Positions 1 to 7,564 of a DNA stretch of 29,387 nucleotides are shown here, one piece after another. Both the position numbers and the translations under genes were made by a program. The notes beneath the pieces are model-generated. The model did no database searches and was not told where the DNA came from. It saw only the letters and a program-made list of their open reading frames with translations. The DNA comes from UMGS1279 sp045536815 (GTDB taxonomy: Bacteria > Bacillota > Clostridia > Oscillospirales > Acutalibacteraceae), in NCBI GenBank assembly GCA_045536815.1, contig JAZSOH010000001.1, positions 1 to 29,387 on the forward strand. The letters run 5' to 3'. Every line of letters begins with the position of its first letter. Position 1 is the first letter of the stretch.

Positions 1-134
1 CATTCTGTCAGCTCATCAAGCGTAGGATTGTCGAACTTTATATCTCTAAATTCATATTCGATTTTGTTATCATCGAGCCACTTTCTCGCCTTTTGGCAGG
101 TTGTGCATTTGGGGTAACAAATAAATTTTAACAT
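1..134 (-). CDS. Spx/ArsC-family thioredoxin-fold protein (partial, 3' end outside window)
   Basis: The first 44 codons are visible, from an ATG whose first base is 134; the gene runs off the left edge. The N-terminus reads MLKFICYPKCTTCQKA, with a CxxC redox motif at Cys10/Cys13 in the beta1-alpha1 loop, as in Spx, MgsR and YffB/ArsC-like proteins. It continues with WLDDNKIEYEFRDI, the usual 'short helix, then shared beta2' of this fold. A strong AAGGAG Shine-Dalgarno lies 10 bp after the stop of the upstream gene, so it is probably the last visible member of the leftward operon. Family members are thiol-dependent reductases or RNA-polymerase-binding redox regulators; which applies here cannot be told from the N-terminus. 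Family call fairly sure, specific role unknown. Confidence 0.8.
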   Translation of the reverse strand, partial: MLKFICYPKCTTCQKARKWLDDNKIEYEFRDIKFDNPTLDELTE

Positions 135-144
135 AGTAATCTCC

Positions 145-447
145 TTATTCAACAACCTCAATCAAAAAGCTCACAGGACGAAAACCGTCGTTGCAAGAAA
201 TCATTGCGGAATATTTATTTTTCATCCATCCGTCAAAAAAATTACCGCCACCGTTTGCAAGTTCTTTAACGAACTTTTCCATACTTTCCCAAGCGCTATC
301 GCAAAATCCTTCAGGCTTAACGCCGTCTACGGAAATAAACTCGTCCCCGATTTTCATATCACAAGCGTGTTCTATCAGGTTTTCATACTTTTCAATCAAA
401 TCATCATACCGTGCTTTTCGCATTACGGTGATCTTAATTTTATTCAT
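145..447 (-). CDS. TIGR04076 family small protein
   Basis: A 100-residue protein of the TIGR04076 family, whose function is unknown. Recognisable pieces are the N-terminal 'KITVMRK' strand, the central 'PEGFCDSAWESM' segment and the C-terminal 'CNDGFRPVSFLIE' strand, which match the family's conserved PEGFC...W and DGxRPVxFxIE pattern. Length is normal. The start ATG overlaps the end of the CPBP protease gene by 8 bp and has a GAGGGA Shine-Dalgarno inside that gene, so translation is likely coupled. It has no signal peptide or membrane segment. Its place in the operon suggests accessory stress-type cargo, but no function should be read from context alone. Confidence 0.8.
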   Translation of the reverse strand: MNKIKITVMRKARYDDLIEKYENLIEHACDMKIGDEFISVDGVKPEGFCDSAWESMEKFVKELANGGGNFFDGWMKNKYSAMISCNDGFRPVSFLIEVVE

Positions 448-1165
448 ATACTTTCCCTCTGTTTTTCAAGATAAACATTCCATAAATTGCCGCAATAACC
501 GAGATAACGGCGGACGTGATAATTTGCTGTGTGTTCGTAATATCTACAGCAAATGCACTAAGCGAATTGATAACGGCATGGGCGATAATCGGGGCCCACA
601 AGCTTTTAGTTTTATGGAACAAAGCCACAAACAGAAAACCTATTGCAATGGCAGATACAACCTGACAAATATTAGGCAAAAGTTTAGCACCGCTACCATT
701 TATAAGGTTCACAAAATGTCCAATACCAAAGGTTATGCTTGAAACTATAATTGCTGATTTCAAATTATTCTCCGCCATTGCCTTAAATAGGAAACCGCGG
801 AAAATAATCTCCTCCAAAAACCCCACAAAAAGCATACTGAGAATATAAAAAACTGTTATGTACCACTTGTAATTGAGAGTAACACCGAACCACAGATTGC
901 AGGAAGAAATAACGATAAGCGGAATATAGTATAGTAGTCTTTTAGGGCTAATCTCTGCTCTGCAAAGACCGAACTCACGAAACAAATCATTCTTTTTCAT
1001 CCAAATAAGAGCAACAGCCGTCATAATACCAAGAAAAATGACAGTTATGCTTTTCTCCATATTAACGAGTCTTGACAATTCATCGGTACAGCTTGCGCCG
1101 ATTACATAACTAATAATCCAAGTAAGAGCAAACCTGATTTTGCTTTTTTCATATAGATTTTTCAT
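440..1165 (-). CDS. CPBP family intramembrane glutamic endopeptidase (CAAX protease/Abi)
   Basis: A polytopic membrane protein with the three CPBP signature motifs. Numbered from a possible GTG at 1171 they are E120-E121-x3-R125 (FLEEIIFRGFL), F148-x3-His152 (FGIGHF) and His198-x3-Asn202 (AHAVIN), the glutamate/histidine active site of the Rce1/Abi group. Several hydrophobic helices surround them. In bacteria such proteins process peptides or confer bacteriocin self-immunity; the substrate here is unknown. I chose the ATG at 1165 because it forms a classic ATGA overlap with the stop of tag. The GTG two codons upstream has better Shine-Dalgarno spacing and remains possible. Confidence 0.88.
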   Translation of the reverse strand: MKNLYEKSKIRFALTWIISYVIGASCTDELSRLVNMEKSITVIFLGIMTAVALIWMKKNDLFREFGLCRAEISPKRLLYYIPLIVISSCNLWFGVTLNYKWYITVFYILSMLFVGFLEEIIFRGFLFKAMAENNLKSAIIVSSITFGIGHFVNLINGSGAKLLPNICQVVSAIAIGFLFVALFHKTKSLWAPIIAHAVINSLSAFAVDITNTQQIITSAVISVIAAIYGMFILKNRGKVYE

Positions 1166-1722
1166 TGACACTTACGTCCTTTATACATAAAACATTCTTT
1201 CTCATGCGAGAAAATAACGCCGATTGCCTGCAGATAGGAATAAATTATGGTACTGCCCACAAATTTCATTCCGCGCTTTTTAAGATCTGCTGACAAAGCA
1301 TCCGACAAAGGTGACGTGGTTTTGTCCACTTCTATAATCTGCTTTTCGTTAGTGAACCCTTTCAGATATTCACGGAAACTACCGTATTCTTTTTGAATCT
1401 CTAAAAATATTTTCGCATTATTTACCGCCGCCCTGATTTTCAGTTTATTGCGGATGATATCTTTATTGTTTTGAAGCTCGGCGATTTTATTATCGTCATA
1501 ATTAGCAATTTTTTCGGCATTAAAGCCATCAAAGGCTTTGCGGAAAGCCTCACGTTTACCCAGCACACATTCCCACGAAAGCCCCGCCTGAAAGGATTCG
1601 AGAATCAGCATTTCGAATAAATAATGCTCATTGAAATTTTGCACACCCCACTCTTCGTCGTGGTATTTTATGTATATGAGATTTTTAAGGTTGCACCATT
1701 TACAGCGTTTAAGTTCACTCAT
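1162..1722 (-). CDS. tag: DNA-3-methyladenine glycosylase I
   Basis: Cytosolic base-excision repair enzyme that removes 3-methyladenine from alkylated DNA. The 186-residue length matches the family. The zinc clasp of Tag can be placed at Cys7, His21, His173 and Cys177, joining N- and C-termini. The catalytic-pocket segment 'LESFQAGLSW' contains Glu42, equivalent to E. coli Glu38. The 'HDEEWGV' block is also diagnostic. It lies in the leftward accessory operon, 15 bp after the MmcQ/YjbR gene and overlapping the CPBP gene by four bases. Nothing is missing, so it should be active. A DNA-repair gene inside a cassette with a restriction enzyme is suggestive but may be chance cargo. Confidence 0.95.
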   Translation of the reverse strand: MSELKRCKWCNLKNLIYIKYHDEEWGVQNFNEHYLFEMLILESFQAGLSWECVLGKREAFRKAFDGFNAEKIANYDDNKIAELQNNKDIIRNKLKIRAAVNNAKIFLEIQKEYGSFREYLKGFTNEKQIIEVDKTTSPLSDALSADLKKRGMKFVGSTIIYSYLQAIGVIFSHEKECFMYKGRKCQ

Positions 1723-1737
1723 TTTACTGCTCCAAAA

Positions 1738-2106
1738 CTATTTTTTGCACTTTTTATCGGTAAGTTCAAAACTAATATCAATCAAAAAAGACAAGGTTTC
1801 TTCACTGACAGTTCCGTCAAGCAACACAGATATCCAACAAGTTTTTGACATATGATAGGCTGGAAAAATTCCTTTTTCCTGTAAAAACGAGCCCATCATA
1901 AGCGGGTCAATTTTAAGATTGATAACGTCAACCTTTTCTTCTCCCGAAAGCCCAAACACCTTTGGCGAAACATTCAGAATAATACCATACCACTTGCGAG
2001 TATCGCCGTGGCGCAATACTGCGGAGTTGTACTTATCGTTAAAGGGGTAATCGGGTTCGGTGCCGTATCTTTCTTTGCACAGACCTAAAACAAATTCACG
2101 GTTCAT
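1738..2106 (-). CDS. MmcQ/YjbR family protein
   Basis: A 122-residue member of the MmcQ/YjbR family, a small 'double wing' fold often labelled DNA-binding but without a settled function. Matching pieces are the N-terminal 'MNREFVLGLCKERYGTEPDYPF', the 'KWYGIIL' strand, 'VINLKIDP' and the 'MSKTCWISVLLDG' segment, which corresponds to the family's 'hMNKxHWIxVxLDG' block. I take the start at 2106. The longer reading frame to 2151 adds residues that lie inside the upstream macrodomain gene and do not look like family sequence. The start is one base from that gene's stop codon, so translation is probably coupled. Confidence 0.88.
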   Translation of the reverse strand: MNREFVLGLCKERYGTEPDYPFNDKYNSAVLRHGDTRKWYGIILNVSPKVFGLSGEEKVDVINLKIDPLMMGSFLQEKGIFPAYHMSKTCWISVLLDGTVSEETLSFLIDISFELTDKKCKK

Positions 2107-2107
2107 A

Positions 2108-3112
2108 TTAAGCACCCAGTAGGCTTTGGTCGAAGGCGAATAATGCCTCATTTATTTCAAAGATATTGTAATTACCCTTGCTAATAAAATATTCGATTAT
2201 AATATCGAACTTATTGCTGTGAGATAATGCAAACCCAGCCTTTTTGAGCATATCTTCGGTTTCGGAAAGTGTGAGTTCAAGCGAGATAGCAAAAGCTATT
2301 GCAGTTGGCTTGCTTGGCTTATAATGCACGTCGCTGCGAATTTTAGAAAATAGTTTACGGTCAATGTTAGCTTTTTTGTAGCACTCGGCATCGGTCATAC
2401 CTTTTTCATCAATCTTACGCAGGAGCATTTGCGAAAAGCTCTCGTCGATTTGTTTAAGTTTGGCGTCAAGGTCGTCATCAGACAACATTGCTTTACATTC
2501 GCATAGATCAGCCTCAAATAAACCAACAGATGCTTGAATAGGTGTATTCATCCGCATACTCTCACGGCGGTAATCGGTAGATCTATCCACATAATTGTCG
2601 TCTATGTATTCGGCAATGTCGGAGAACAATTTCTCGCTAATTTTATATGCTGCCTTATCAAAAATAACGATATAGACAGTCATATCGTTTTCAAGCAAGA
2701 AATCACTGATTACATCAATAGCAACCTTTAATGCCTGATCCTTTGGGTAACCATATATACCCGAAGAGATCAGCGGAAAAGCAACAGTCTCACAATTATG
2801 GTCTTTCGCAAGCTGCAGAGATATTTTATAACAAGACTCCAGTAATGCTTTTTCGTTTCTCTTGCCACCGAGCCAACGGGGGCCGACGGCGTGAATAACA
2901 TATTTACAAGGCAAATTATATGCCCCGGTGATTTTTGCTTTACCGGTTTCACATCCGCCAAGGGTTTTGCATTCTTCGAGCAATCCCTTTCCGGCAGCAC
3001 GATGAATACAGCCATCTACACCACCGCCACCCAACAAAGAGGAGTTGGCGGCATTTACAATGGCATCCACCGTCATTTTCGTTATATCGTTTCTTACAAT
3101 TTCAAGTGGCAT
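2108..3112 (-). CDS. Macrodomain (ADP-ribose-binding) protein with C-terminal HTH-like module
   Basis: A two-part, 334-residue protein. Residues 1 to about 165 form a macrodomain of the MacroD/YmdB type, with NAAN (20-23), GGGGVDG (28-34), HAVGP and SSGIYGYP (117-123) lining the ADP-ribose site. Such domains hydrolyse O-acetyl-ADP-ribose or remove ADP-ribose from proteins and nucleic acids. Residues about 215-334 are a separate helical module ('KLFSKIRSDVHYKPSKPTA', 'AFAISLELTL', 'LKKAGFALS', 'INEALFAF'). I recognise this tail as one that recurs in Firmicutes accessory proteins and that resembles an XRE-like helix-turn-helix. Macrodomain enzymes usually stand alone at about 170-250 residues, so the fusion is real extra content. 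It lies 27 bp after the 75-aa gene in a defence-like operon. Confidence 0.9.
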   Translation of the reverse strand: MPLEIVRNDITKMTVDAIVNAANSSLLGGGGVDGCIHRAAGKGLLEECKTLGGCETGKAKITGAYNLPCKYVIHAVGPRWLGGKRNEKALLESCYKISLQLAKDHNCETVAFPLISSGIYGYPKDQALKVAIDVISDFLLENDMTVYIVIFDKAAYKISEKLFSDIAEYIDDNYVDRSTDYRRESMRMNTPIQASVGLFEADLCECKAMLSDDDLDAKLKQIDESFSQMLLRKIDEKGMTDAECYKKANIDRKLFSKIRSDVHYKPSKPTAIAFAISLELTLSETEDMLKKAGFALSHSNKFDIIIEYFISKGNYNIFEINEALFAFDQSLLGA

Positions 3113-3139
3113 AACCTTTCACCCTAAAATATTATTTGT

Positions 3140-3367
3140 TTATCTCCAATTAAATTCCCTTGCCATCTCTGCAAGGCAAGCGGAAAATGCAATTTGCTGA
3201 TGATGATCGTCTAACTTCTTTACAGCTTCGCATAAATCATGAATTGCATTAACCGCCTTTACTATCTCCTCATTTTGTTTTGCCTCATATTGTAATTGCT
3301 CTATTTGGCGGTAATATTGCAAATTCACATATTGCGGATTAAACATTTGATTATAAAAAGTATTCAT
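3140..3367 (-). CDS. Conserved small protein of unknown function (75 aa)
   Basis: A 75-residue protein with an excellent GGAGATG Shine-Dalgarno and ATG start, 14 bp after the HEPN gene. The N-terminus is aromatic and Asn/Gln-rich (MNTFYNQMFNPQYVNLQYY). Residues about 20-60 form one amphipathic helix or short coiled coil (EQLQYEAKQNEEIVKAVNAI), followed by 'LCEAVKKLDDHHQQIAFSACLAEMA'. I have the impression that similar short proteins occur in other clostridial genomes, but I cannot name a family or function. It has no signal peptide, membrane helix or cysteine metal site. Its position could make it a regulator, antitoxin or adaptor for the HEPN protein, but that is context only. Confidence 0.75.
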   Translation of the reverse strand: MNTFYNQMFNPQYVNLQYYRQIEQLQYEAKQNEEIVKAVNAIHDLCEAVKKLDDHHQQIAFSACLAEMAREFNWR

Positions 3368-3381
3368 ATTTCATCTCCATA

Positions 3382-3996
3382 TTAAAAATCATCGTTTTCT
3401 TCTAACCATATATCAGTATCGGTTTTTTCACCAAATAACCTTTTTACATCATCAGAATTTGCAGGATATCCGAGATTAGTACGCTTGCTCCCGATTTTTT
3501 CTTGCATTGTCTTAGCAAAACTATATATAATGTTCGCCATATCCTTGATTTCTTGCATGTCCAAAGGAAAGTCATCAATAGCCTTTTGATTGAACAAATA
3601 ATAGTCCTTATCATTATGAGCATAGGTTTTTCTTCTTCGCTCTGTAATATTTTTTATTAGAGAATTGTATTGACCTAATGCTTTTTTGAAGTTTTTACAA
3701 TATTCTGCAATATCAAAAGACGCATCAAAATATCCTTGGTTTTGTAAACACATATTTCTAATTTGATATATGGATAGACCATCTTTTTGATCGAATAGTT
3801 TCGCTAACTCCATTGAATAGCGATAAATCAACGAGCTATGGGTTATATACATAAAATTTTGAGCTCGTTTGATTTTTACCTTGTCAATGGTTTTGATGGC
3901 GTCTAATGAATCAATAGCTAACCATACCCACACCATTTGAAGATGTAGGCCATCAATAATTTCTGTTAATTTATCTTTCGTGATATGCTCTTGCAA
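3382..3996 (-). CDS. HEPN domain protein, AbiU2-like
   Basis: A 204-residue all-alpha protein resembling the HEPN_AbiU2 group. The key motif is R122-x4-H127 (RRKTYAHNDKDYY), the R-x4-6-H active site of HEPN ribonucleases, within the typical 'R.K.yAHnDkdY' context. Upstream, 'YRYSMELAKLFDQKDGLSIYQIR' matches the helix pair seen in AbiU2-like proteins. HEPN proteins often act as RNA-cleaving toxins in abortive infection; some are structural only. The start is a TTG at 3996 with AGGTGG nine bases upstream. The gene sits 15 bp behind the type IIL restriction-modification gene and is probably co-translated. No MNT nucleotidyltransferase antitoxin is adjacent; the 75-aa gene follows directly. Fold call fairly good, activity inferred. 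Confidence 0.7.
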   Translation of the reverse strand: MQEHITKDKLTEIIDGLHLQMVWVWLAIDSLDAIKTIDKVKIKRAQNFMYITHSSLIYRYSMELAKLFDQKDGLSIYQIRNMCLQNQGYFDASFDIAEYCKNFKKALGQYNSLIKNITERRRKTYAHNDKDYYLFNQKAIDDFPLDMQEIKDMANIIYSFAKTMQEKIGSKRTNLGYPANSDDVKRLFGEKTDTDIWLEENDDF

Positions 3997-4011
3997 TTGC
4001 TGTTACCACCT

Positions 4012-6786
4012 TTATTTAACCAACTCCTGATACATCTTCATTAACTCCGCGACACATTCGGATTCGGTATTGAGTTTGCCCCAGAAACCATAGGCACGCA
4101 TAACGGCTTTATCATTCTCTTGGTGTGCTTTGCGCAGTTCGGGTGGCATAGCAACTTCGTCATACAAATCTGCGAGAGAACAATCGGGATACTTTGCTCT
4201 TGAATCAAGAATTGCTTGAGCCGTTTTCTCAATAACTGCTTTTTGCTCATCGGTAGGAGTCGGCCAGGGGAAATTATTGTATACGATATTAACCGAATAT
4301 CTATAACGCATTTCTAATCTTCCACAAACCGCACGCATCCAAGCCATATGAACATTAGAAGTCAAAACGCCAAAATGATAAATTGTTGCATCCGGTACAA
4401 ATGATGCAGCATTACTTGCTATTACGTTTTTATCAAGATATCCTATTGGTACATAACGTCTATTCTCGGAAGATGTTGCAGGTATCATTAGGAAATCAGA
4501 GTTAGGTTGCTTAATTTCCATAAAACGAGTAGGATATGCTGCATATTCACGTGTTGCCGCTTTGACACTGGCTTCTCTAAACTCACGCACTTTTTCGACT
4601 CTTTCCATCACATGCGGCAAAGAGCGAAGGTCTTTTGGAGAGGCATTTAACAACCATAGACACCAACGAGTATGACCATTTATAAAATCGTCTGAACCCA
4701 TAAAAGGTCTAAAATAGAGATCGGCATTAGGTTCTATTGCCAAGAATTCTTCCTTTTCTTGTTCAGTGAAAATCAGATTACCACCCTCAACGGGTTTTCC
4801 GCCACTACTCATAGCGGGAACATCTGCTAGGGGTTTTGTTCTGCTTTCTACAAATACATCGGGTGCTTCTATAAGGTAAGCATTGATATTTTTAACGAGT
4901 TGCATTCTTTCAGAAGAATATAACTGCTTTTCACGTGGGTTATAGGCGGTACTAAATCCAACTATTACACAGTGAACGTGCGCTTTAACACTTGCCTCAC
5001 TATCCCAACGGAATGTGCGGTGAGCAAAGTCAATATGAATATTAAAACGGTCGTATAGTGGTTTCCATACAGCAGCCACCTGTTCACCTTGTGTAATAGA
5101 ATTGGTCGATACAAACGCAACACGGATATTTGTGTTTGCAATCATTTGGGCAGCTTTAAAATACCAACCAGCAACATAGTCAATCTTTCCGGCAGTTTTA
5201 TAAGGTTTGCCTTTTTCATCCACATAAATTGAGAGAATATCCTGTTTTTGCTCTGTTGTCTGTAACGAATAACCAACAAAAGGCGGATTGCCCATAATGT
5301 AGTTTAGTTTGTTCTTAGGCACAACGGTTTCCCAGTCGATGCGCAATGCGTTGCCTTCTACAATATTGGCATAGGATTTGAGAGGTAGGAAATCGAGGTT
5401 AATGTGTGCAATAACCTCTGTTTCCTTCATCATTTGGCTTTCGGCAATCCAAAGGGCAGTTTTAGCAACGGTAACAGCAAAATCATTTATTTCAATACCA
5501 TAAAATCGACCGATGGAAACCTTGATGATGCCTGTAAAATCAAGGAGCATCTGTCCTTGCGTAATAACCTCAATAGCCTCGTTCTCCAAACGGCGCAGCG
5601 AGATATAGGTTTCGGTCAAAAAATTGCCCGAGCCGCAAGCAGGATCAAAGAAGGTAAGACTTCCGAGCTTTTCACGGAAAGCATTGATTTTTGTTTCTCT
5701 TGTTTTGGCAACCTTTATAGCCTTGATTTCTTCCAATTCTTCACGCAGTTCATCAAGGAATAGCGGGTCGATAACTTTATGTATGTTTTCGATAGAGGTA
5801 TAGTGCATACCACCGCTACGGCGAGTTTCGGGGTTCAAGGTGCTTTCGAAAACTGCACCGAAGATTGTGGGGCTGATATCACTCCAGTCAAAGTCCTCAC
5901 TTGCATTACGGAGGAGCAAATCACGTATTTCATCGTTCATTTGCGGGATTTCAATATTTTCATCTGCGAACAAACCGCCGTTTACATACGGGAAGGAGCT
6001 CAGCTGCTCGTCCTCATACGGATCGCGGTCTTCGGGTTTCGTGTCAAGAATTTTGAACAGCTCAATCAAAGCCTTTCGCATATCACGGGCAGAGAAAGAC
6101 TTAATATAATTATGGAATTTGGAGTGTCCACCGAATATACCGGCATCTTCTGCATAGAGGCAGAACACAAGGCGAACAATGAGTTTATTAAGGCTTTTAA
6201 GAGATTCCTCATTTTCGGGGTCGTGATACTGCTTTAATATTTCATCATACAGTATGCCGACCAAGTTACCTGCCTGAATGGAAACTTCCATCTCGCGACG
6301 AATATTATCATCACCTGTGTCCACAAGGAACATGAGACGGTAATACTCTTTGGCAAGGTCTTTAACGAAGATCTGCTCGGGTTCGCCATTCGGCTTCTCC
6401 ATATCATAAACGAGGAATTCTTCAAAGTTACAGGTGATAATCCAACGAGGACGCTGCGAATACGGCAGAACAGCAGAATAACGCTGTGCCTGTTGGAAGG
6501 GGGTTAGCAAGGTGCCGTCCGACTGTTTGATGGGCTTTCGAAGGTCCTTGTTGCGACCTTTTTGCTCAATGAGTACATGAGTTGCCGGGATAAATCCGTC
6601 AATAAAGCTTGTGTGGTCAAGGCGCACTTGTTCCTCAAAGGTAATAAACTTTTCGGGTGCTTCTACGCCCAGAACATCACGAAGAAGCGAGAGCCAAAAC
6701 GGTTGGCTTTCGCCCTTTTCATATCCTCTGTCTTTCCAATATTCAGCAAAGGCTTTCGCCGCTGCTCGACGTTCTGTATCTTTCAT
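4012..6786 (-). CDS. MmeI-like type IIL restriction-modification enzyme (fused nuclease and DNA methyltransferase)
   Basis: A single-chain restriction-modification protein of 924 residues, close to MmeI (919). The N-terminal nuclease carries an intact PD-(D/E)xK-type triad: Asp63, Glu74 and Lys76 (FIDGF...VLIEQKG). A helical connector follows at about 160-310. The gamma-class N6-adenine methyltransferase has 'SGGMHYTS' (about 324), motif I DPACGSGNF (381-389) and motif IV NPPF (500-503). Residues about 620-830 should be the target-recognition domain, ending in a helical C-terminus (RYRYSVNIVYNNFPWP). Such enzymes methylate one strand of an asymmetric site and cut about 20 bases away, with recognition set by the TRD. 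No separate specificity subunit or helicase is present, arguing against type I, BREX or DISARM. It lies 17 bp after the two-TM gene. Confidence 0.92.
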   Translation of the reverse strand: MKDTERRAAAKAFAEYWKDRGYEKGESQPFWLSLLRDVLGVEAPEKFITFEEQVRLDHTSFIDGFIPATHVLIEQKGRNKDLRKPIKQSDGTLLTPFQQAQRYSAVLPYSQRPRWIITCNFEEFLVYDMEKPNGEPEQIFVKDLAKEYYRLMFLVDTGDDNIRREMEVSIQAGNLVGILYDEILKQYHDPENEESLKSLNKLIVRLVFCLYAEDAGIFGGHSKFHNYIKSFSARDMRKALIELFKILDTKPEDRDPYEDEQLSSFPYVNGGLFADENIEIPQMNDEIRDLLLRNASEDFDWSDISPTIFGAVFESTLNPETRRSGGMHYTSIENIHKVIDPLFLDELREELEEIKAIKVAKTRETKINAFREKLGSLTFFDPACGSGNFLTETYISLRRLENEAIEVITQGQMLLDFTGIIKVSIGRFYGIEINDFAVTVAKTALWIAESQMMKETEVIAHINLDFLPLKSYANIVEGNALRIDWETVVPKNKLNYIMGNPPFVGYSLQTTEQKQDILSIYVDEKGKPYKTAGKIDYVAGWYFKAAQMIANTNIRVAFVSTNSITQGEQVAAVWKPLYDRFNIHIDFAHRTFRWDSEASVKAHVHCVIVGFSTAYNPREKQLYSSERMQLVKNINAYLIEAPDVFVESRTKPLADVPAMSSGGKPVEGGNLIFTEQEKEEFLAIEPNADLYFRPFMGSDDFINGHTRWCLWLLNASPKDLRSLPHVMERVEKVREFREASVKAATREYAAYPTRFMEIKQPNSDFLMIPATSSENRRYVPIGYLDKNVIASNAASFVPDATIYHFGVLTSNVHMAWMRAVCGRLEMRYRYSVNIVYNNFPWPTPTDEQKAVIEKTAQAILDSRAKYPDCSLADLYDEVAMPPELRKAHQENDKAVMRAYGFWGKLNTESECVAELMKMYQELVK

Positions 6787-6803
6787 AGTTTAATCCTCAC
6801 ACT

Positions 6804-7541
6804 TCAATTACTATGGTTGTATAAATTTTTAATTTCATCAAGAGTCATTTTACCATAGATGACTCTATTGAGCTTATTTTCTTTTTCTATCAAATATTTT
6901 TCCCTAACAGCAACGAAGTCATTTCTCGCCTGTGTTAGTATATCAATATCCTCTTTGTAGCTTTGTGTCGGATTCGTTCTGCCCTTTTCGACCAAATCTT
7001 TTGCGGCAGAATAGTATTTTGCAATAGCAAGTTTAAAAGGGCTTTCATCTTTAATAATAAATTGGGGGTCTATTCTTAATTCACGAGATAAAGCAAAAAA
7101 ACTATCATCCATACGCTTTTCTGCGGTTGCCATTCCAGATTGTATTGCTATAGTCGGTACAGCAGCGGTTGTAGAATTGGCATATATCGTTGATAATACT
7201 TGTGGATCACATGCGTATGAAAATTCATCAAATGCTATTTTAAGTCTTAAAAGGTTCTGTGATTCATTCTCGATAATCTTGCTAATAACAGTTAATTCAT
7301 TTGCTTGAATTGTCAATCTTTCAAGCCTTTCTTGAGACTTATCATTTTCTTCCTTAATAATTCTATTTTGCCAGACGGCAACAGCAGCTAAAGCAACGGT
7401 TCCAAAGTATGCCATATAGCCATACCAAAACTCCGGATTGTCAAAAATATTGATTTTAAAAATTAAATAAACTGTACTTAATGCTATAAAAGGCAATGCC
7501 AAGAAAAATAACGATAAAATTGCAATTAATGATTTTTTCAT
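6804..7541 (-). CDS. Two-TM membrane protein with cytoplasmic coiled coil, unknown function
   Basis: A 245-residue protein with two hydrophobic helices at the N-terminus (about 5-29 and 40-58; the second reads FWYGYMAYFGTVALAAVAVW). A charged coiled coil follows (about 60-100, KEENDKSQERLERL), then a soluble helical domain. I do not recognise a named family. The layout recalls putative abortive-infection membrane proteins (PutAbiC-like), but I see no diagnostic motif and claim only similar architecture. It starts at an ATG 23 bp after the Fic stop and ends 17 bp before the restriction enzyme, so it is firmly inside the operon. A membrane-anchored effector or sensor for the cassette is possible, as is unrelated cargo. 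Confidence 0.75.
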   Translation of the reverse strand: MKKSLIAILSLFFLALPFIALSTVYLIFKINIFDNPEFWYGYMAYFGTVALAAVAVWQNRIIKEENDKSQERLERLTIQANELTVISKIIENESQNLLRLKIAFDEFSYACDPQVLSTIYANSTTAAVPTIAIQSGMATAEKRMDDSFFALSRELRIDPQFIIKDESPFKLAIAKYYSAAKDLVEKGRTNPTQSYKEDIDILTQARNDFVAVREKYLIEKENKLNRVIYGKMTLDEIKNLYNHSN

Positions 7542-7564
7542 TGATAACTGTCCTTATATTTGAT

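Noticed and set aside
1738..2151. Longer start for the MmcQ/YjbR gene at 2151
   Set aside because: The extra 15 residues lie within the macrodomain gene and do not resemble the family N-terminus; the ATG at 2106 does.
5404..6237. Plus-strand open frames opposite the restriction-modification gene
   Set aside because: They are antisense to conserved methyltransferase and helical regions, lack ribosome sites and show no family resemblance.
4012..6786. BREX PglX or DISARM methyltransferase
   Set aside because: The intact N-terminal D-x10-ExK nuclease and the length near MmeI fit type IIL; no BREX or DISARM partner genes are present.
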